Shown here: positions 1 to 12,248 of the stretch, piece after piece
Numbering within the stretch: the stretch's first letter is position 1
Layout: each line of letters opens with the position of its first letter
From: Pristionchus mayeri
Lineage: Eukaryota; Nematoda; Chromadorea; Rhabditida; Neodiplogasteridae
Assembly: GCA_036245805.1 (NCBI GenBank)
Contig: BTRK01000005.1
Location: 12,338,001-12,402,000 of the forward strand
Direction: 5' to 3'
DNA length: 64,000 bases
The notes under the pieces: model-generated
Seen by the model: the letters and a program-made list of their open reading frames with translations, nothing else
Database searches by the model: none
Told to the model about the DNA's origin: nothing
Made by a program: the position numbers and the translations under genes

Positions 1-1530
1 CCCTGCACTAGATTCTTTTACGGGCAGTAGCAGCCATTTGGTGGTATATTTCCAAAAAAAAAGGAAAGTCAGTTCACGATAAGACCACTGGCCTACCGTA
101 TCCCACTAGAACCTGAGGAAACACGTTCTAAAGCTACACGCAGTACTCGATGAGGGAAATCCATCAGCATCAGTAGAATTTTGATATGCAATGTATCAGG
201 TTGTCAGGAAAGTAATTGTAGATTTTCGAATTTCCGATTCTGAGAAACCGCGTCATTTGTTTCCTCCTGATTATCATATTTATGTTTATACTCGTTGAGT
301 CCTTGCATACTCATTCAATCGCACATTGGTTCAAGCCTTTCCATTTGGTATTGAGGATACAGATTGACGTTAAAAATATATCAATGCGGAAGTGCTCTGA
401 TATATTTTTGGCCCAGCAATCCATGGGGAACTAAGATATGGCAAATTTTATGACATGTGCGAAAAGTACGACATAAGCATATCACAATACAACATATCAC
501 TCTGATCCTTAACGAAAGGCCTGTCTGAAAATACAGTCATTTGTGGCATTGCCCCTTACGGAACGTCATCATATATGTTTGAACTATGCTTGTACCCGTA
601 ACAATAAACTTACGGAAAACAAATGCAGTAAAACTAAAAGCACATTTCGTGCCTAGCTAAAAATTTTACTTATATGTGTTTGCAATACTTCTGTCAAAAC
701 ATGCAACTTTCACCACCCTGAAGCTGAAATTTGAACGATCCTGATTCCAACATTGGTGAAAAGTCCTAACTTTTGTAGTTGCATGTTAGAGCTATTCTTT
801 ATCTACCAGTATTCGGCTGGGCTAAGTCAGGGAATAGCGCACTGTTGAGGAAATAAATTCATTCACTGTACACCAAAAGTCGAAATTTTGGCAATGTTGA
901 CCTTTATTCATCAATACTGGAAATCAATGTTTCTTAAAAGCAGAAAAGGCGAGAATTGAAATGTTCCTCAGTAATTGGTGGCACCATAGTGCATCATGGA
1001 AGCGCACTTATGGAGAAGACAGTCTGAATAGTCATCGAAGCAGGAAACATTATCTTTTGACAAGGGTTAACTCGGTAGGAGTTGAATTAAATTGTGTGTA
1101 AATCGTGCTATGTTGAGGCAAGAGCGGCCTTAGACCTAGTTTCAAAGAACTGCGAATGGGCTTCTTTCTACACTATATGAAAAGTTAGAGCCTTTATTCC
1201 CCTCAAAATGCGAGAGACACAAAATATTTCCAGAAAATAGAGAAAATTTAACATATGGTAAAACTTGAATTTTTCGGAAAACCAAAAAGAATGAAGCGAT
1301 TTGAGCGCATGCATATATTGGTCAAGTCAACCCCTAATATGCACTAAAGAGCTAGCTTGAGATCTTTAACGAAAGAGATTTTAGGATGGTTCAAACATCA
1401 AGGTCCAAATCTACAATTACTTTTCCGACAGCGTAATATATTATGCATCCGCTCACGCCAGAGCGCTGATGATAAATTTTCGAGAGATTAGGATTTTCTT
1501 TAACATCCGCGCGTGGATGCTTACTACGCG
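1..1530. repeat. Dispersed repeat copy split by a MITE
   Basis: Bases 1-195 and 1,434-1,530 match 6,316-6,600 in the same orientation with scattered differences. In the second copy the two halves are contiguous, so the intervening 196-1,433 is a later insertion. No coding signal is visible in the repeat. Its outer limits are unknown because the left end runs off the window. Confidence 0.75.
196..1433. mobile_element. TA-flanked inverted-repeat element (M1)
   Basis: The left end TCAGGTTGTCAGGAAAG and the right end are inverted relatives; both continue into GTAATTGTAGATTT on the element side. TA flanks both ends (194-195 and 1,434-1,435), the target of Tc1/mariner transposases. No ORF resembling a transposase is present, so it is non-autonomous or a deletion derivative. 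The paralogous copy near 6,505 is the empty site. Confidence 0.7.
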
Positions 1531-1561
1531 CAATATAATGTCATTATTATGGACTGATTGT

Positions 1562-1586
1562 ATTCAATCAATCAATCAATCAATTT
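1562..1586. repeat. (TCAA)n simple repeat, likely LINE tail
   Basis: A short TCAA/TTGA tandem repeat lies just beyond the 3' end of the minus-strand reverse-transcriptase stub. RTE-type LINEs commonly end in such short simple repeats, so this is probably the tail of that element. Confidence 0.5.
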
Positions 1587-1631
1587 ATCTTATCAGGCGG
1601 AAACGCTCAGAAGATGATAGGTCGGTAGTTT

Positions 1632-2057
1632 TCATAAGTTGCACTCCACCAATGGCTGCCAATAGCTCGGGATAGGTCGTCTCTCCATCGCGCGAGGCTT
1701 TCCGGGGGGACGAGTCATATTGAATGGTGTCCAGACAGTTGTCGCACGGCTCCACTGTTCCACTCCCATTCTTCTGGTCTTGAGGGCCCAGCGCGCTTTC
1801 CGTTTCAATCCTTCCTCATTCCAGTCTCTCAGCTTGGTAATCCCTCTTACGCGGTCATTCCTCCATCTATCCCTCAGCGTGACTCCAAGCATCTTTCTTT
1901 CCATCTTCCTCTGGGTGACTCTCAGCCTCTCCTTCTCGCTAGATCTCAGAGCCCATACTTCACACCCATAGAGAACTGTAGCCGTGATGCAGCTCTCGAA
2001 GACTCTCCTCCTGATCTTGATGGACAGAATTCGAGAAGATAGGAGATTGTATTCCAC
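1632..2057 (-). pseudogene. LINE reverse transcriptase C-terminal fragment (RTE-like)
   Basis: A 141-codon minus-strand ORF has the C-terminal 'thumb' signature of non-LTR reverse transcriptases: VLYGCEVWAL, then a basic stretch with TQRKMERKMLG, then RNDRVRG. Order and spacing match the C-terminal tail found in RTE/BovB-like and related LINEs. The catalytic palm and the endonuclease are missing, so this is a 5'-truncated copy as expected from incomplete reverse transcription. The reading frame is still open, which suggests a fairly young insertion. Clade assignment is tentative. Confidence 0.75.
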
Positions 2058-2089
2058 CTTTTAAAAATTTCTCACAATGCTTATGTTTA

Positions 2090-2390
2090 ATTTTGGTTGT
2101 TCTTTTAGTATAGCAAGTGTCGAGTTAGCAGTATAATGTTCGAAAATAAAAACTTTCCCAAACCCCACTGAAGGTGGAGATAGAAATATAGCAATATATT
2201 TGTATATATACTGATTTAAGTCCGATTGAACGAAAACTTGGGTGGTATAATAAACGTGGTGCGGAGCACCTTTCAAATTGTGCGCCGCGTAGATTGGTTC
2301 GAAAGCCAAAAAGTAAAAATTGGGTACAGTAATTTTTCGGCGCATTTCTCAGCGCTTGATCTAGAACACTAAATAAGTCACGCCTGAGGT
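2090..2390. repeat. Dispersed repeat, inverted partner of 5,907-6,175
   Basis: The segment reads as a diverged reverse complement of 5,907-6,175; shared landmarks are the GCGCCG...AGCG block and the CTCCACCTTC/CTCCTCCTTC block. It begins at the LINE stub's 5' side. No convincing coding signal. Confidence 0.55.
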
Positions 2391-2485
2391 ATAGTCCCCA
2401 AGTGCTGTGCGTAAACATATTTATGGCGAATTCAATTTGTCCTATACTTTGAAAATAATATTTTCATTTTCTCATATAGTCTCTC

Positions 2486-3450
2486 CTAAAGGTCTGGAAC
2501 TTTGATGTTTTGTCTATTCATCATTCAGATTCACTAACTGGATAATGGGGATTAAATCTGACTGTTACTTGTTTGAATCAACTTCCATTACTCACATTGG
2601 AGTGCTGAATGAAGATTTTTTGAGCAATTTCGTCCAAACGGCGACAGAAGTAAAGAGGAAGTTACATGGTCTTCGGTTTATTGTGTCGGGAGACAGAGAA
2701 AACGTAAGCGTGTTCAATTCACAATTATTTTATCCGTATTTATAAAATTAACAGGTTTTATTCTGACAGATCGACGTTTAATTTGATTGCATTGAGGCGC
2801 CGATATTGAAGATTGGAAGAGATATGTACGATGTTTTGGTTAAGTTTGATTCATTTGAAATGGAAAATGCGGAATTCGAAGCAGAATATGTAATGGAAGC
2901 GATAAAGGTAATTATTCGATGAACACTAAGTGAAAGCTTCAACAAGTGAAGCCAGTCCTGATTATCGAAAGAGAAAGGAGCATTATTATGGAATATATCG
3001 CCCGTTTAGCAACGATATCGGCGAGAATGTGAAGGTGATTGGACAATCCGAGTGAATCGTCCTCTCGAACAGCGCGATATCATTGCCGCTCTCGACGACG
3101 ATTTGGAGGTGAGCATTAATAGGTAATTTATTACGATAAAAGCACCATTTTCAGTATGAACTAGATGAAGACGGTGAACACAGAATTCAAGTTCGCGACA
3201 CAATGACACATTACGAACTTCGAATCACAAACAACTTTCCACTGAAATAGGGTTCCACTATTACCAGTGACGAGTATGAAATTTGTGTGTTGTTTCTAAT
3301 GTATTTATTGAATGGAGACCATATGAATGTATCTACCGTCGAAACACGCAAACTATATGTATCTCCTCTGTTATCTACCCTTAGTAAGACAACGGGTCTG
3401 CGTGGAGACGGTCACGTACGTGTTCAAAATCTGCAAGGCGACGTGTCGGA
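2486..3450 (+). pseudogene. Duplicated unit A: 3' half of F-box-family gene plus ML-gene last exon
   Basis: Coding-like exons near 2,527-2,703, 2,800-2,908, 3,013-3,110 and 3,154-3,249 are separated by small GT-AG introns. The predicted peptides (HGLRFIVSGDRE, ILKIGRDMYDVLVKF, RRECEGDWTIRV, YELDEDGEHRIQVRD) parallel, exon by exon, the C-terminal exons of the F-box gene at 14-16 kb. No F-box 5' part is present. Compared with unit B (7,422-9,603), this copy has a stop in the first exon (TAA where B has AAA) and an indel. Bases 3,345-3,450 match the terminal exon of the ML-domain gene (9,604-9,657, minus strand). The whole unit is therefore a truncated duplication and probably inactive. Confidence 0.6.
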
Positions 3451-4606
3451 ATTTGCACTATTCCGAAAAAAATGTAAAACGCCACAAAAACATGATCTGC
3501 GAAAGTGAAATGCATGATCTGAGTGGATGGACAACTCAGATCGATCATGCAACAATTCATTATTTTACAAATCACGATCAGTCGTGCTAGCTGTGATCAT
3601 ATTTGCGCTACCTTCATAATGGAGCTGCCTTCAGCACGCACTTCAAAGCGGCGTAATCGTCCACGAATTGAGCGTTGCTCGAGAAAATTTTACCAACGGT
3701 TGAGCTGCGGGACAATGCATAGACTCCGAATAGATTAATCGAAAGCTGCTTGAGTGTGTGCAAGCTATCTGCAAACATAGCAGCATATTCAATTTCAAGT
3801 TATTGGGGAATTGTAACCGTCCCCATTTGATTATTACTGCTGCATTAAGAATGATTCGGAAGACAGCATTTATTATGACGGTTCTTTTGCAATTAATATA
3901 TAATGACTGCAACTTGCATATTTTTTCTTGGAAGAACAGATGGTTACGATCGCTTACTATCAACCTCAAGTTTGGGAGCAAAAAAATAGTATTCCCTGAA
4001 TTCGAGATTGGTGATAGCAATGAACGTGAACATGTTAATTAGTTCATATATTATACATTTTCAACACAAATCGGATGATCAAAATAATAATATATTTAAG
4101 AGAGCGTCCACGAGAGAACGTAACACATGGGCAGGGGTCACGTTTGGTCAAAAAATATATACCGTCCATATTTTTTTCTTGAAGTAAGGGTCCAAAGTCA
4201 GGAACGCAGGCACCATTAAGGTCTGGGATAGATTTTGAAAAAGATACCGTAACCCCTCATTTTTGGGGTCGAAAACTACTTTTCTCGCACATTTCTGACA
4301 GATTAAACGGGTCGATTGTTGTAGCATTGAATGTGGTACTATATACGCAAATCGAATGATCAAAATAATAATATAATTAAATAACAAAAAAAATAAATAT
4401 AGTTAGTCGACGATAAAGCACAGAACTACCATGCGTGCATCTTGCTTGCTTCATTGTGAGAATTCACAGTCGATTTTTCGTGGTGCACGTCTTGTTTTGC
4501 TGACGCTTTATGTTGTTTTGATATTTTTACCTTATAATTAATTTCTAATTACCGCAAATATCAGAAGAATCTTTCATCGACTGATAAGTCCACATTTATG
4601 TTTCAG
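3451..4606. other. AT-rich intergenic stretch
   Basis: No supported gene. Two short similar segments near 4,063-4,100 and 4,340-4,385 share ATCAAAATAATAATAT. The short ORFs here lack splice or family support. Confidence 0.5.
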
Positions 4607-5744
4607 ATGTCGATTCCCCCTTCTGGGGAAGCGTCCATAGGTGAAGCAAGCGGAGCGACGTGCGATTGTTTCACAAGTCCGCTTGCGTTCAAGAAAGAGT
4701 CTGTAATTATTGATGAGGTATGAATATATTGGCCATACACGTTTTATTTTATATTTTGCTCTCAGAGTATAAGTACGGGAACTAATATAAAACACTTTAA
4801 AACTGTTTTTAACTCTTGTCTGATCTCCTTGAGATGCTAAGTTTTCTTCTAAAATTGTTTAAATCAGAAAAAACATGTGAAAATTATAAATCATTTTCAG
4901 GATCATTTTTCGAACTTGTCCAACGATTGTCTACTTTTTTTTTGAGATTCAACAGAAATGTGATCAGTACGTTCATGAATTTTCGAATTTATATAATTGA
5001 ATTTGTTCAGTGACGTTCTTGATGAGGTATCCTGCATCAGTTAGAGACTATACGCAATGGCGACAACATCTAGATCGAAAGTACCAAAGAAACGATTTAG
5101 AACTTTCGACCTAATAAAGGTTAACCCACTTTTTTTATCCAATAGCATGGCCATTTCAAGAACGAATCTGAAGAATTCATGATTCACGCGCAATCTTGGG
5201 ATGCCGAAGGACTTTCCCTTTGTCTATTTACCGACAGAAGGGGAATGTAGATTCACGTAAAATTTACGACCACGATGGATATCTCAGACCCATTGATGAG
5301 GTGAGGGATTGATATGTTCATCCATAATCAGAGTTGTATGCTACGGAGCCCATTATTCCAGTTGTACCAACCGCAATAAAAATATTGTTTGATGACATCA
5401 AACATTTATGAACCGGCATTGCAGCGTCTGATCAATTTCTTTACGGGATATGAGTCGGATTCTTCGGATTATGATACCAGTGCATCAGTGAGAGCAATTC
5501 CGACTCCATGCTGCGTATACACAAAGATGGCATATCTTGTGGAGCGATATACATTCTTTTATGTAGAATTTGCATCGGTAAGTCCCGATGAGAGAATGTT
5601 ATGAGGGAGTATTGTTTGCAGATACTTATTGATGATTCATTTATGGATCTTGTTGAACATAATTATGCAAAGCCTAACATAGTTTCACTTAAATTGAATC
5701 GGACAATTTTCGGGGAGGACTTAAAGGAGCATATGGAAAGGTGA
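4607..5744 (+). pseudogene. Degenerate multi-exon gene, family not recognised
   Basis: The first ATG (4,607) follows TTTCAG directly, as at a spliced-leader acceptor, and opens a 37-codon exon ending at a good donor (4,717|GTATGA). Further coding-like pieces follow: MATTSRSKVPKKRFRTFDLIK-like exon near 5,057-5,119, a HGHFKNESEEF piece from 5,143, NVDSRKIYDHDGYL near 5,243-5,300, LYATEPIIPVV near 5,334-5,400, NIYEPALQRLINFF to 5,577, and a final exon 5,619-5,744. Two joins need a one-base frame change inside continuous sequence (the GGGG run near 5,240 and near 5,395). The gene is therefore either decayed or affected by sequence errors. I recognise no domain. Confidence 0.4.
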
Positions 5745-5906
5745 AAGTTGAAATGACGTAGGGATAGATATGTACATACATTCAACTTATTTTTCTAAGA
5801 GCGAATTTCTGAGTAAGAGAACATATTTGTGAAGACCCTTTGAAATGTTGGAAAAATGGAATTCGCCCTAAATGTACTTACGTGAGTACTCGGTGACTAT
5901 AGTTCA

Positions 5907-6175
5907 GGCGTGGCTTATTTATGTGTTTTAGATCAAGCGTTGAGAAATGCGCCGAACGTTGTCCGAAAAATTACGGTATCCAATTTATCCAAGGTGCGCC
6001 GCACCCTGCTCAGTATACCACACAAGTTCTATATCAATCGGACTCAAATCCATCGAAGGCAATATAAAAAATCGATTGTTTATATTTCAATCTCCTCCTT
6101 CTGGGAGATTTGGGACCTTTTTAATTTCAAATATTATAGTGCTTACTGGATACTACTTCTACTAAAAGAACGAGG
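5907..6175. repeat. Dispersed repeat, inverted relative to 2,090-2,390
   Basis: Diverged reverse complement of 2,090-2,390. Together with 6,316-6,600 it shows that parts of the first 2.4 kb have relatives about 4-6 kb away. Confidence 0.5.
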
Positions 6176-6315
6176 ATAATTAAAAACCCTAGCTAAATAG
6201 GGGAGGTTGTAGAGCTCGCCGAGACGGTTCTTTTGATCTATTTCACGTTTCGCTCGGAGCCGATATACGGTGTGCACCAACAATACAGCAATGACTCTTC
6301 TCCACACTGCCGGCT

Positions 6316-6600
6316 CCCTCCACTCGATTCTGTTACGGGAAGTAGCAGCCATTTTTTGAGATATTTTCAAAAAAATGGAATAAAGTCAGTTCATGATAAG
6401 ACCACTGGCCTAACGTATCCCACTAGAACCTGAGGAAACAATTTCTAGAGCTACACGCAGTACTCGATGAGGGAAATCCATCGGCATCAGTAGAATTTCG
6501 AAATGCAATACATATTATGCATCCGCTCACGCCAGCGCGCTGATAATAAATGTTATCGAGAGACTTTTTTTACATTTGCGTGTGGATGCTTATCGAAATT
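6316..6600. repeat. Dispersed repeat, uninterrupted copy (M1 empty site)
   Basis: Matches 1-195 joined directly to 1,434-1,530, for example the shared block ACCACTGGCCTA and the ATTATGCATCCGCTCACGCC block. It marks the pre-insertion state of the M1 site. Confidence 0.7.
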
Positions 6601-6639
6601 CTGCTGATGCTGGTGGAAATATAACAATAGATTTTTATA

Positions 6640-7417
6640 TATACTGATTTGAGTCCGATTGATAGAAAACTTATCTGAGAGAACTGAGCAATTTCACCTA
6701 TGTACCGTACAGCAAAAAATAAAGATGTTGATTTTAAGATGCCCCTAGGGGTAACTTTTCACGTAGAGTTCGAAAATCGTCCTTAGGAAGCCGTATCTCT
6801 GACCCCTGATTTTCTGTGGCGCGCCTCAACTCTGAGGTCGGTTTTTGTAAATCGTGAACGGTTGATACCTTACCCACACATAGATAGTAATTCAGAAATA
6901 ACTCGATGAGATAATCATTTTTGCTGTTGGAATTGAAAAGCTAGCTCATCTACGAAAAAAGTTGTGGCCCTTTGAATTTTCCAAATGTATGTCCTGAAAA
7001 AGTTTTTCAATATGTGTCATTTTAATTATGATTATTAGATTCCTCGTGAAAAGTTACCCCTGGAACCAACTTTTCGTGAAAAATATCTTGAATCAGAGGG
7101 GTCTCCTAAATCAAAGAAGAGGAAAGATGGTTGCTATTTCGCAAATATATGAATTTTTAAGCCGAGCAACAGCGAACTCCAATCGATACTATGCATTTTC
7201 TTACATTACTAAGGTATGGTAAAAATATAATGCAGGAAAAACGGCCATAATCTCAATTCGAGAAAATTCGATTTCCTTAACTTCGATTTTTGGCATGTTT
7301 AGACTCATATATCTTTCCCATTTCGATACGAATTCCCAATGTTCTAGGTAATTCTAGTATCACATAGGGACACACGTCAGAAAATATTCAAAGTTGGGTC
7401 ATCACCTATAAGGAAGG
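6640..7417. repeat. Dispersed repeat related to 30,760-31,020
   Basis: The stretch CTGAGAGAAC...TTTCACCT..GTACCGTACAG...GGTAACTTTTCACGTA recurs near 30,765-30,860. No coding evidence. Confidence 0.4.
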
Positions 7418-7421
7418 TTGT

Positions 7422-9603
7422 TAAAGGTCTGGAACTTTGATGTTTTGACTATTCATCATTCAGGATCACTAACTGGAAAATGGGGATTAAATCTGATTGT
7501 TTTTTTTGAATCAACATCAATTACTCAATCTGGAGTGCTGAATGAAGATTTTTTGCGCAAATTCGTCCAAACGGCGACAGCAGTAAAGAGGAAGTTACAT
7601 GGTCTTCGGTTTATTGTGTCGGGAGACAGAGATAACGTAAGCGTGTTCAATTCACAATTATTTTCTCCGTATTTATAAAATTAACAGGTTATAATCTGAC
7701 AGATCGATTAATTTACTTGCATTGAGGCGCCAATATTGAAGATTGGAAGAGATATGTACGATGTTATGGTTAAGTTTGATGATTTTGAAATGGGAATTCG
7801 AAGCAGAATATGTAATGGACGCGATAAAGGTAAGTAATGCTCATCATTGGATGAGAATTAAGTGAAAGCTTCAATAATTGAACACAGTCTCATCGAACGT
7901 GAAAGAAACATTATGAAATATGTTGCCGTTTAGCAACGTTATCGGCGGGAATGTGAAGGTGATTGGAAGATTCGCGTTTCTCGTCCTCTCGAACAGCGCG
8001 ATATCACTGCTGCCCTCGAAGATGATTTGGAGGTGAGCAATACAAGATCCTTTATTTTCGCCAAATTTTCAGTATGAACTAGATGAAGACGGTGAACACA
8101 GAATTGAAGTTCGCGACACGATGGATTACGAGCTTCGCATCGTACCCAATTTTCTAGTGATAGAAGTAGGATTCAACTATTGTCAGTAACCATGCACATA
8201 CGGGTGATGTATTAGGTTGGAACAAAAGTTTTGCACGATTTCGGCCATGAAGTTTGAAATTGCTTAAAAGGCTTCACTTTAATCGGGTCGATCTGACCGG
8301 ATAGCATATATTTAGGGACTATTTGTAAAATATATCCGCTACTTCGAATCGAATCCTGCTCTGAGGGTTTGCGAAAAAAGCAGGTTTCGTTAAATGTGAA
8401 ATTTTTGAGTGACATGGACATTTGTTTATCACGCTCATATTCTGACAGAACAAATCATGGTATAATCTCTCATGGTGGAGTGAAAAGCCCGTTGGCAGTT
8501 CTCTGTAAAGCTATGAAGGATCTAGTGGTTGCTTTAATTTAGCAAGGTTTACAGACCATTAAATTCCAACATTCGAGAAATAACGTTGCTCAATGGATCG
8601 CTGTTATTGCCTCGACAATCAATTATGTTGACTTGATCTTAAGTGCTTTTACATAAACTACCTTGGGGCTTTATATCATAAAGAAATGCTGGAGCATACC
8701 ATTTTCCACTCCTAGAAAATTATTTTTTTCTGAAATTTTGAATCATGGTCATCACAGCCAAAATATTGAAATTCGGTGTACATTGTTCGAGTCGATCTCC
8801 TCAAAAGGAAGCTATCCCCTGACTCGGCCAAGCCAATAAGTGATAAAGTAAGAGTTGCTTGTTTAGTTAACCATATAAAAACTAAGCTTCCTTTTATGCT
8901 GGAAACATGCCATTGATCGAAACATCAATTTCGACACTCTAATATCAGTATCTGAGTATTCAAAATTGCATTTTCTAATAGAAACATTGTATGTCCACAC
9001 GAAAATAATTATGAGCTTACCATGGAATGTACTTAAAGTTTAAATGTATTTGAGATCGATAGACTTACGGCTACCGGTATGCAGTGAAGGCAACTATTTC
9101 AGACCAAGCACCTTTTTACGCGAGATCAAAACTGACCAAGTTTCGGGAATGCAATTTGTGGTGATCCCCATTTTCATACTATTGTTTGATGCATGTTCAT
9201 CACACTTTCCAAATATACCTTGATATTTGCATTATCATCGACATCCATAGAGAGCAGACCCCAAAATTATGTAGTTCAGTTCTCAAATGTAGTAACTTTG
9301 ACTTTAAAATGTCTCCACAATATCAAATGGTATGGGCAATACTAATGTGTGATAGAAAGAGTATCCAAGCCCTCAACGAATACGTGAAACAAAATTAAAT
9401 AATTTTGAAAATAAAGGCCAGAGTATGCTGGAAACGAAAATTTGAAAATCGTGCAAAACTTTTGTTCCAACCTGATATATCTTGTATTTCTTGAATGGAT
9501 ATCGAATAAATCTGGTCATCGAAATGAAATGAATAATCATAATTCTGCACTGATATGGGAAAAATGGACACATGTAAACTATATGTATCTGTTCTCATCT
9601 CTA
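7422..9603 (+). pseudogene. Duplicated unit B: 3' half of F-box-family gene, split by M2
   Basis: Homologous to unit A (2,486-3,450) from the shared AAAGGTCTGGAACTTTGATG start onward. Exons near 7,468-7,636, 7,705-7,830, 7,930-8,033 and 8,072-8,165 carry the same C-terminal exon series. The first exon is open here (GSLTGKWGLNL...), but the second lacks 8 nt present in unit A (EMENAEFEAE there, EMGIRSR here), which shifts the frame. No F-box 5' part is present. Bases 8,212-9,475 are an inserted TA-flanked element, after which homology to unit A resumes (TCTTGTATTTCTTGAATGGA) and runs into the last exon of the ML-domain gene on the other strand. Confidence 0.6.
8212..9475. mobile_element. Mariner-type non-autonomous element (M2)
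   Basis: Terminal inverted repeats begin TTAGGTTGGAACAAAAGT and TCAGGTTGGAACAAAAGT (right end read inward), extending through TTTGCACGATTT. TA flanks both sides (8,210-8,211 and 9,476-9,477). No transposase-sized ORF. It interrupts the unit B homology with unit A. Confidence 0.8.
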
Positions 9604-10169
9604 CTACTTAGTAAGACAGCGGGTCTGGGTGAAGACGGTCACGAACGTGTTCGAAATCTGCAAAGAGACGTTTCAGAATTTGCAACCACACCATACCACC
9701 AACCTGGTCGGTGAGCGTGAGTTGCAGCTGGTAGGGCGCGTCGTTATCGAGAAGGCCGATAAGAGTCTGAGGGGGATAATTTGCAATTATCAATAAATTT
9801 ACTCAAAACAAAAAAAGCAATTTACTGAAAACAAAAAAACACCTTAATGCAAGCAAATCTGATCATTTTAAAACGTCATAAGTTTTTTTCGTTTACTTTC
9901 GACTAGAACGTCAGGTAGTCGGGTACCGTATGCTTGCTGAAATCAATGGTGACGATCATGTCATGCTCTCCCATGATAATCGGGCAGTCGAGATCCGTCT
10001 CACAAGCATCCTGATCGTCCCTGAAATTATGTGACTTCAGTACAGTTCGGCCAAATGGCTCCTTGTGAGTCATTCAATGATGTAATTTCGAGATTCTTGC
10101 AATCGCCGATTGTCTTGCCACCAATTCGTCAACCACTCGGTTTCGCGCTTTTCAATAGTATTATGTTGG

Positions 10170-10203
<34 letters not shown>

Positions 10204-10921
10204 TTTATGCATTGGATAACTCACAACAGTCCGCGAGTGTTGAACTGGTTCCAGTCGCAAGAGGACCAGCTTCCGTACTTGAACCTGAAACATAAATGCA
10301 TTTTATTGAATTGTTTGAATCACACTTTTGAATCAGACGTTTGAATCATACTTTTGAGGCACAATTTTGAATCAAACTTTTGGATCAACAATTGCTTGAT
10401 CTTGTGATCATATTTGTATGTAGTAGAGATGAGGGTCACCTTCATGCTGAGAAGGAGTTTGCCGGCGACAAAGTCATTTTGGTTGTTGATGAAGTGGGCG
10501 CGCACTCTGAGGGGCTGTTTGAGCGAGACCGGGTAGATGGTGTTGCCTGAATTTTACCTCTCACGTTTCAGAAATATAGAAAAGCAATATTATGAAACAA
10601 ACAAAGAATCAACAAAAATAACAAACCCGCAGCATCGATTGGTACAACAGACTTGAACTGGAAGTTGGCTGTGGAGTCTCCCTGCCACCTCAACCAAGCA
10701 GCAATATAACAATAGTCATCCTTTTGTTGTTCAATAATATGCAGCTAGTTGAGAATGCCTTTTCACACAAACAAAGCACAATCCTCTTTCACAAAAACAT
10801 TTAACATGTACCAGTTGAAGGTGGTGTCGGTGCCATTGGGGAATCCACATGAGGCGGCCTGGCCAACTGATGCAGCAGATGAAATACCGACGAGGGAGGC
10901 AAGGAGGATCGCAGCAAGCAT
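9604..10921 (-). CDS. Secreted ML-domain (MD-2/NPC2-like lipid-recognition) protein
   Basis: Seven exons on the minus strand, all joining in phase: 10,921-10,812, 10,688-10,627, 10,546-10,440, 10,277-10,225, 10,020-9,927, 9,766-9,704 and 9,657-9,604, giving 180 residues. The ATG follows CTCTCAG directly, consistent with spliced-leader trans-splicing. Residues 1-17 form a signal peptide (MLAAILLASLVGISSAA). The mature part has the ML pattern: cysteines in SCGFPNG, SSCDWN, QDACET, DLDCPI and TRCL, the CP..G.HD..V.IDFS strand, and the DNDAPYQLQLTL strand. ML proteins bind lipids in an immunoglobulin-like pocket; the ligand here is unknown. The last intron is only 46 nt. The last exon has a partial copy at 3,345-3,450. 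Confidence 0.85.
10170..10197. repeat. (TA)n microsatellite
   Basis: About 14 TA units inside the intron between exons 4 and 5 of the ML-domain gene. Confidence 0.9.
10310..10390. repeat. Intronic TTTTGAATCA-type repeat cluster
   Basis: Five or more imperfect copies of (C/T)TTTTGAATCA with short spacers lie in the intron between exons 3 and 4 of the ML-domain gene. The same motif clusters in introns at 13,178-13,280 and 35,818-35,945. Confidence 0.7.
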
Positions 10922-12248
10922 CTGAGAGTGCGGCCAATTAAGCGTTTGGGCGGTACAAAAGTTGATTCAGAAGCGGCCGCAGCAATAAGTGATTCCTTTT
11001 ACATTTTCGGACATAGGCAACAAAGCGGGAAGGTGAAGGATAAACAGGCAGAGTTTGTTACGCAGAAAAGTATCGTACGAGACTAGAATGCCGACTAAAG
11101 GCCGATTGAAGAGACTTTATGTCTCCCAATATGGCCATCGTGCGTCTGTAGTCACGTCGACTTATCAGTGCCAACAATCTCCCCGAGCGCCCGGTCTCTA
11201 ACCTAGACGACCAGTGAAATATCATGTCAACACGAGAGAAATTATAGAGACATCACGTCCCGACATGTATCTTTATCGGTTCATTGCGTTCTCTACCCAG
11301 CCATTAATCGCTCATTGCCCTCTCACATTTGCGCGTTCTCTCACCACGAATGTGGTGACATTAATGCGTCGTCCGATGCTTTCTGATAAACACTCAACAT
11401 GTATTGACGGGTCGAGAAGTAAGGAAATAGCTCCGAGTCCAGAACTATTTTTCCACATTCGAGCCATTTTTGGCAATTCTTCCCGAATAGTCCTCTGTGA
11501 GGACCGACATGAAAGCACATTACCCTAGAAATATCCACTTGTTTACTTTCCCGTGTATGTTATGCGCCCTCGGAATGGTCTTTACCCGAAACTAATTATG
11601 ATATACCTTTGCCTCATAAATTGTCCGTGGAATTAGGTGCACAACTCGTTTCTCTTCACACGTATACGATATGGGAGGAACACAGAACAAAGGAAAATGT
11701 TATGTGTGGTCATTTTTTGTGAAGTCCATGAACAATTCAGTCGTTCCCATATTCTTGTGGTCGCACACACACACACACACATTTATGAAGAAAAAAAACG
11801 AGTAGTAGACACCGGGATGTAAATAATTGTTATGAGGGTTATGAGTGGTCATTTTTTGCGAAGTCCATGAACAATTTAGTCGTTCCCACATTCTTGTGGT
11901 CGCACACACACAAACATTTATGAAGAAAAAAACGAGTAGTAGACACTTGGATGAAAATAATTGCTATTCGAGAATGCCTTTGAATATTGACGCATTAACC
12001 ACAAAAAATATGAGTCAGCGTGTTGATTATGCTGCTCGTGTTTGTGTGATGTAGCACAGCCCCCGCACCTAATTAGCCTCTCGACAAGGCTAGTAATACC
12101 CTTGTTTGTTGTAAACTCGTTTGTTTGCCACGCGACATACGGAAGTAATTCCAGAGATCTGAGAAAGGCTGTAACGAAACTTTTCGTCTATGATCTGGCC
12201 TCGGAAGAATAACTTACAAAGATAACGTCCGGAATGTGCATTTCAAGC
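10922..12248. other. Intergenic region with a tandem duplication
   Basis: No supported gene. Bases 11,699-11,837 and 11,838-11,964 are a head-to-tail duplication of about 139 bp, each copy with a (CA)n run and ATTTATGAAGAAAAAA. The upstream part presumably holds the ML gene promoter. Confidence 0.6.
11699..11964. repeat. 139-bp tandem duplication with (CA)n
   Basis: Two adjacent copies, each starting GTTATG(T/A)GTGGTCATTTTTTG and containing a CACACACA run of different length. The divergence suggests microsatellite slippage after duplication. Confidence 0.85.

Noticed and set aside
2285..2300. tRNA B-box-like GGTTCGAAAGCC
   Set aside because: No A box or cloverleaf at the right distance; same for GGTTCGAACT near 38,605.
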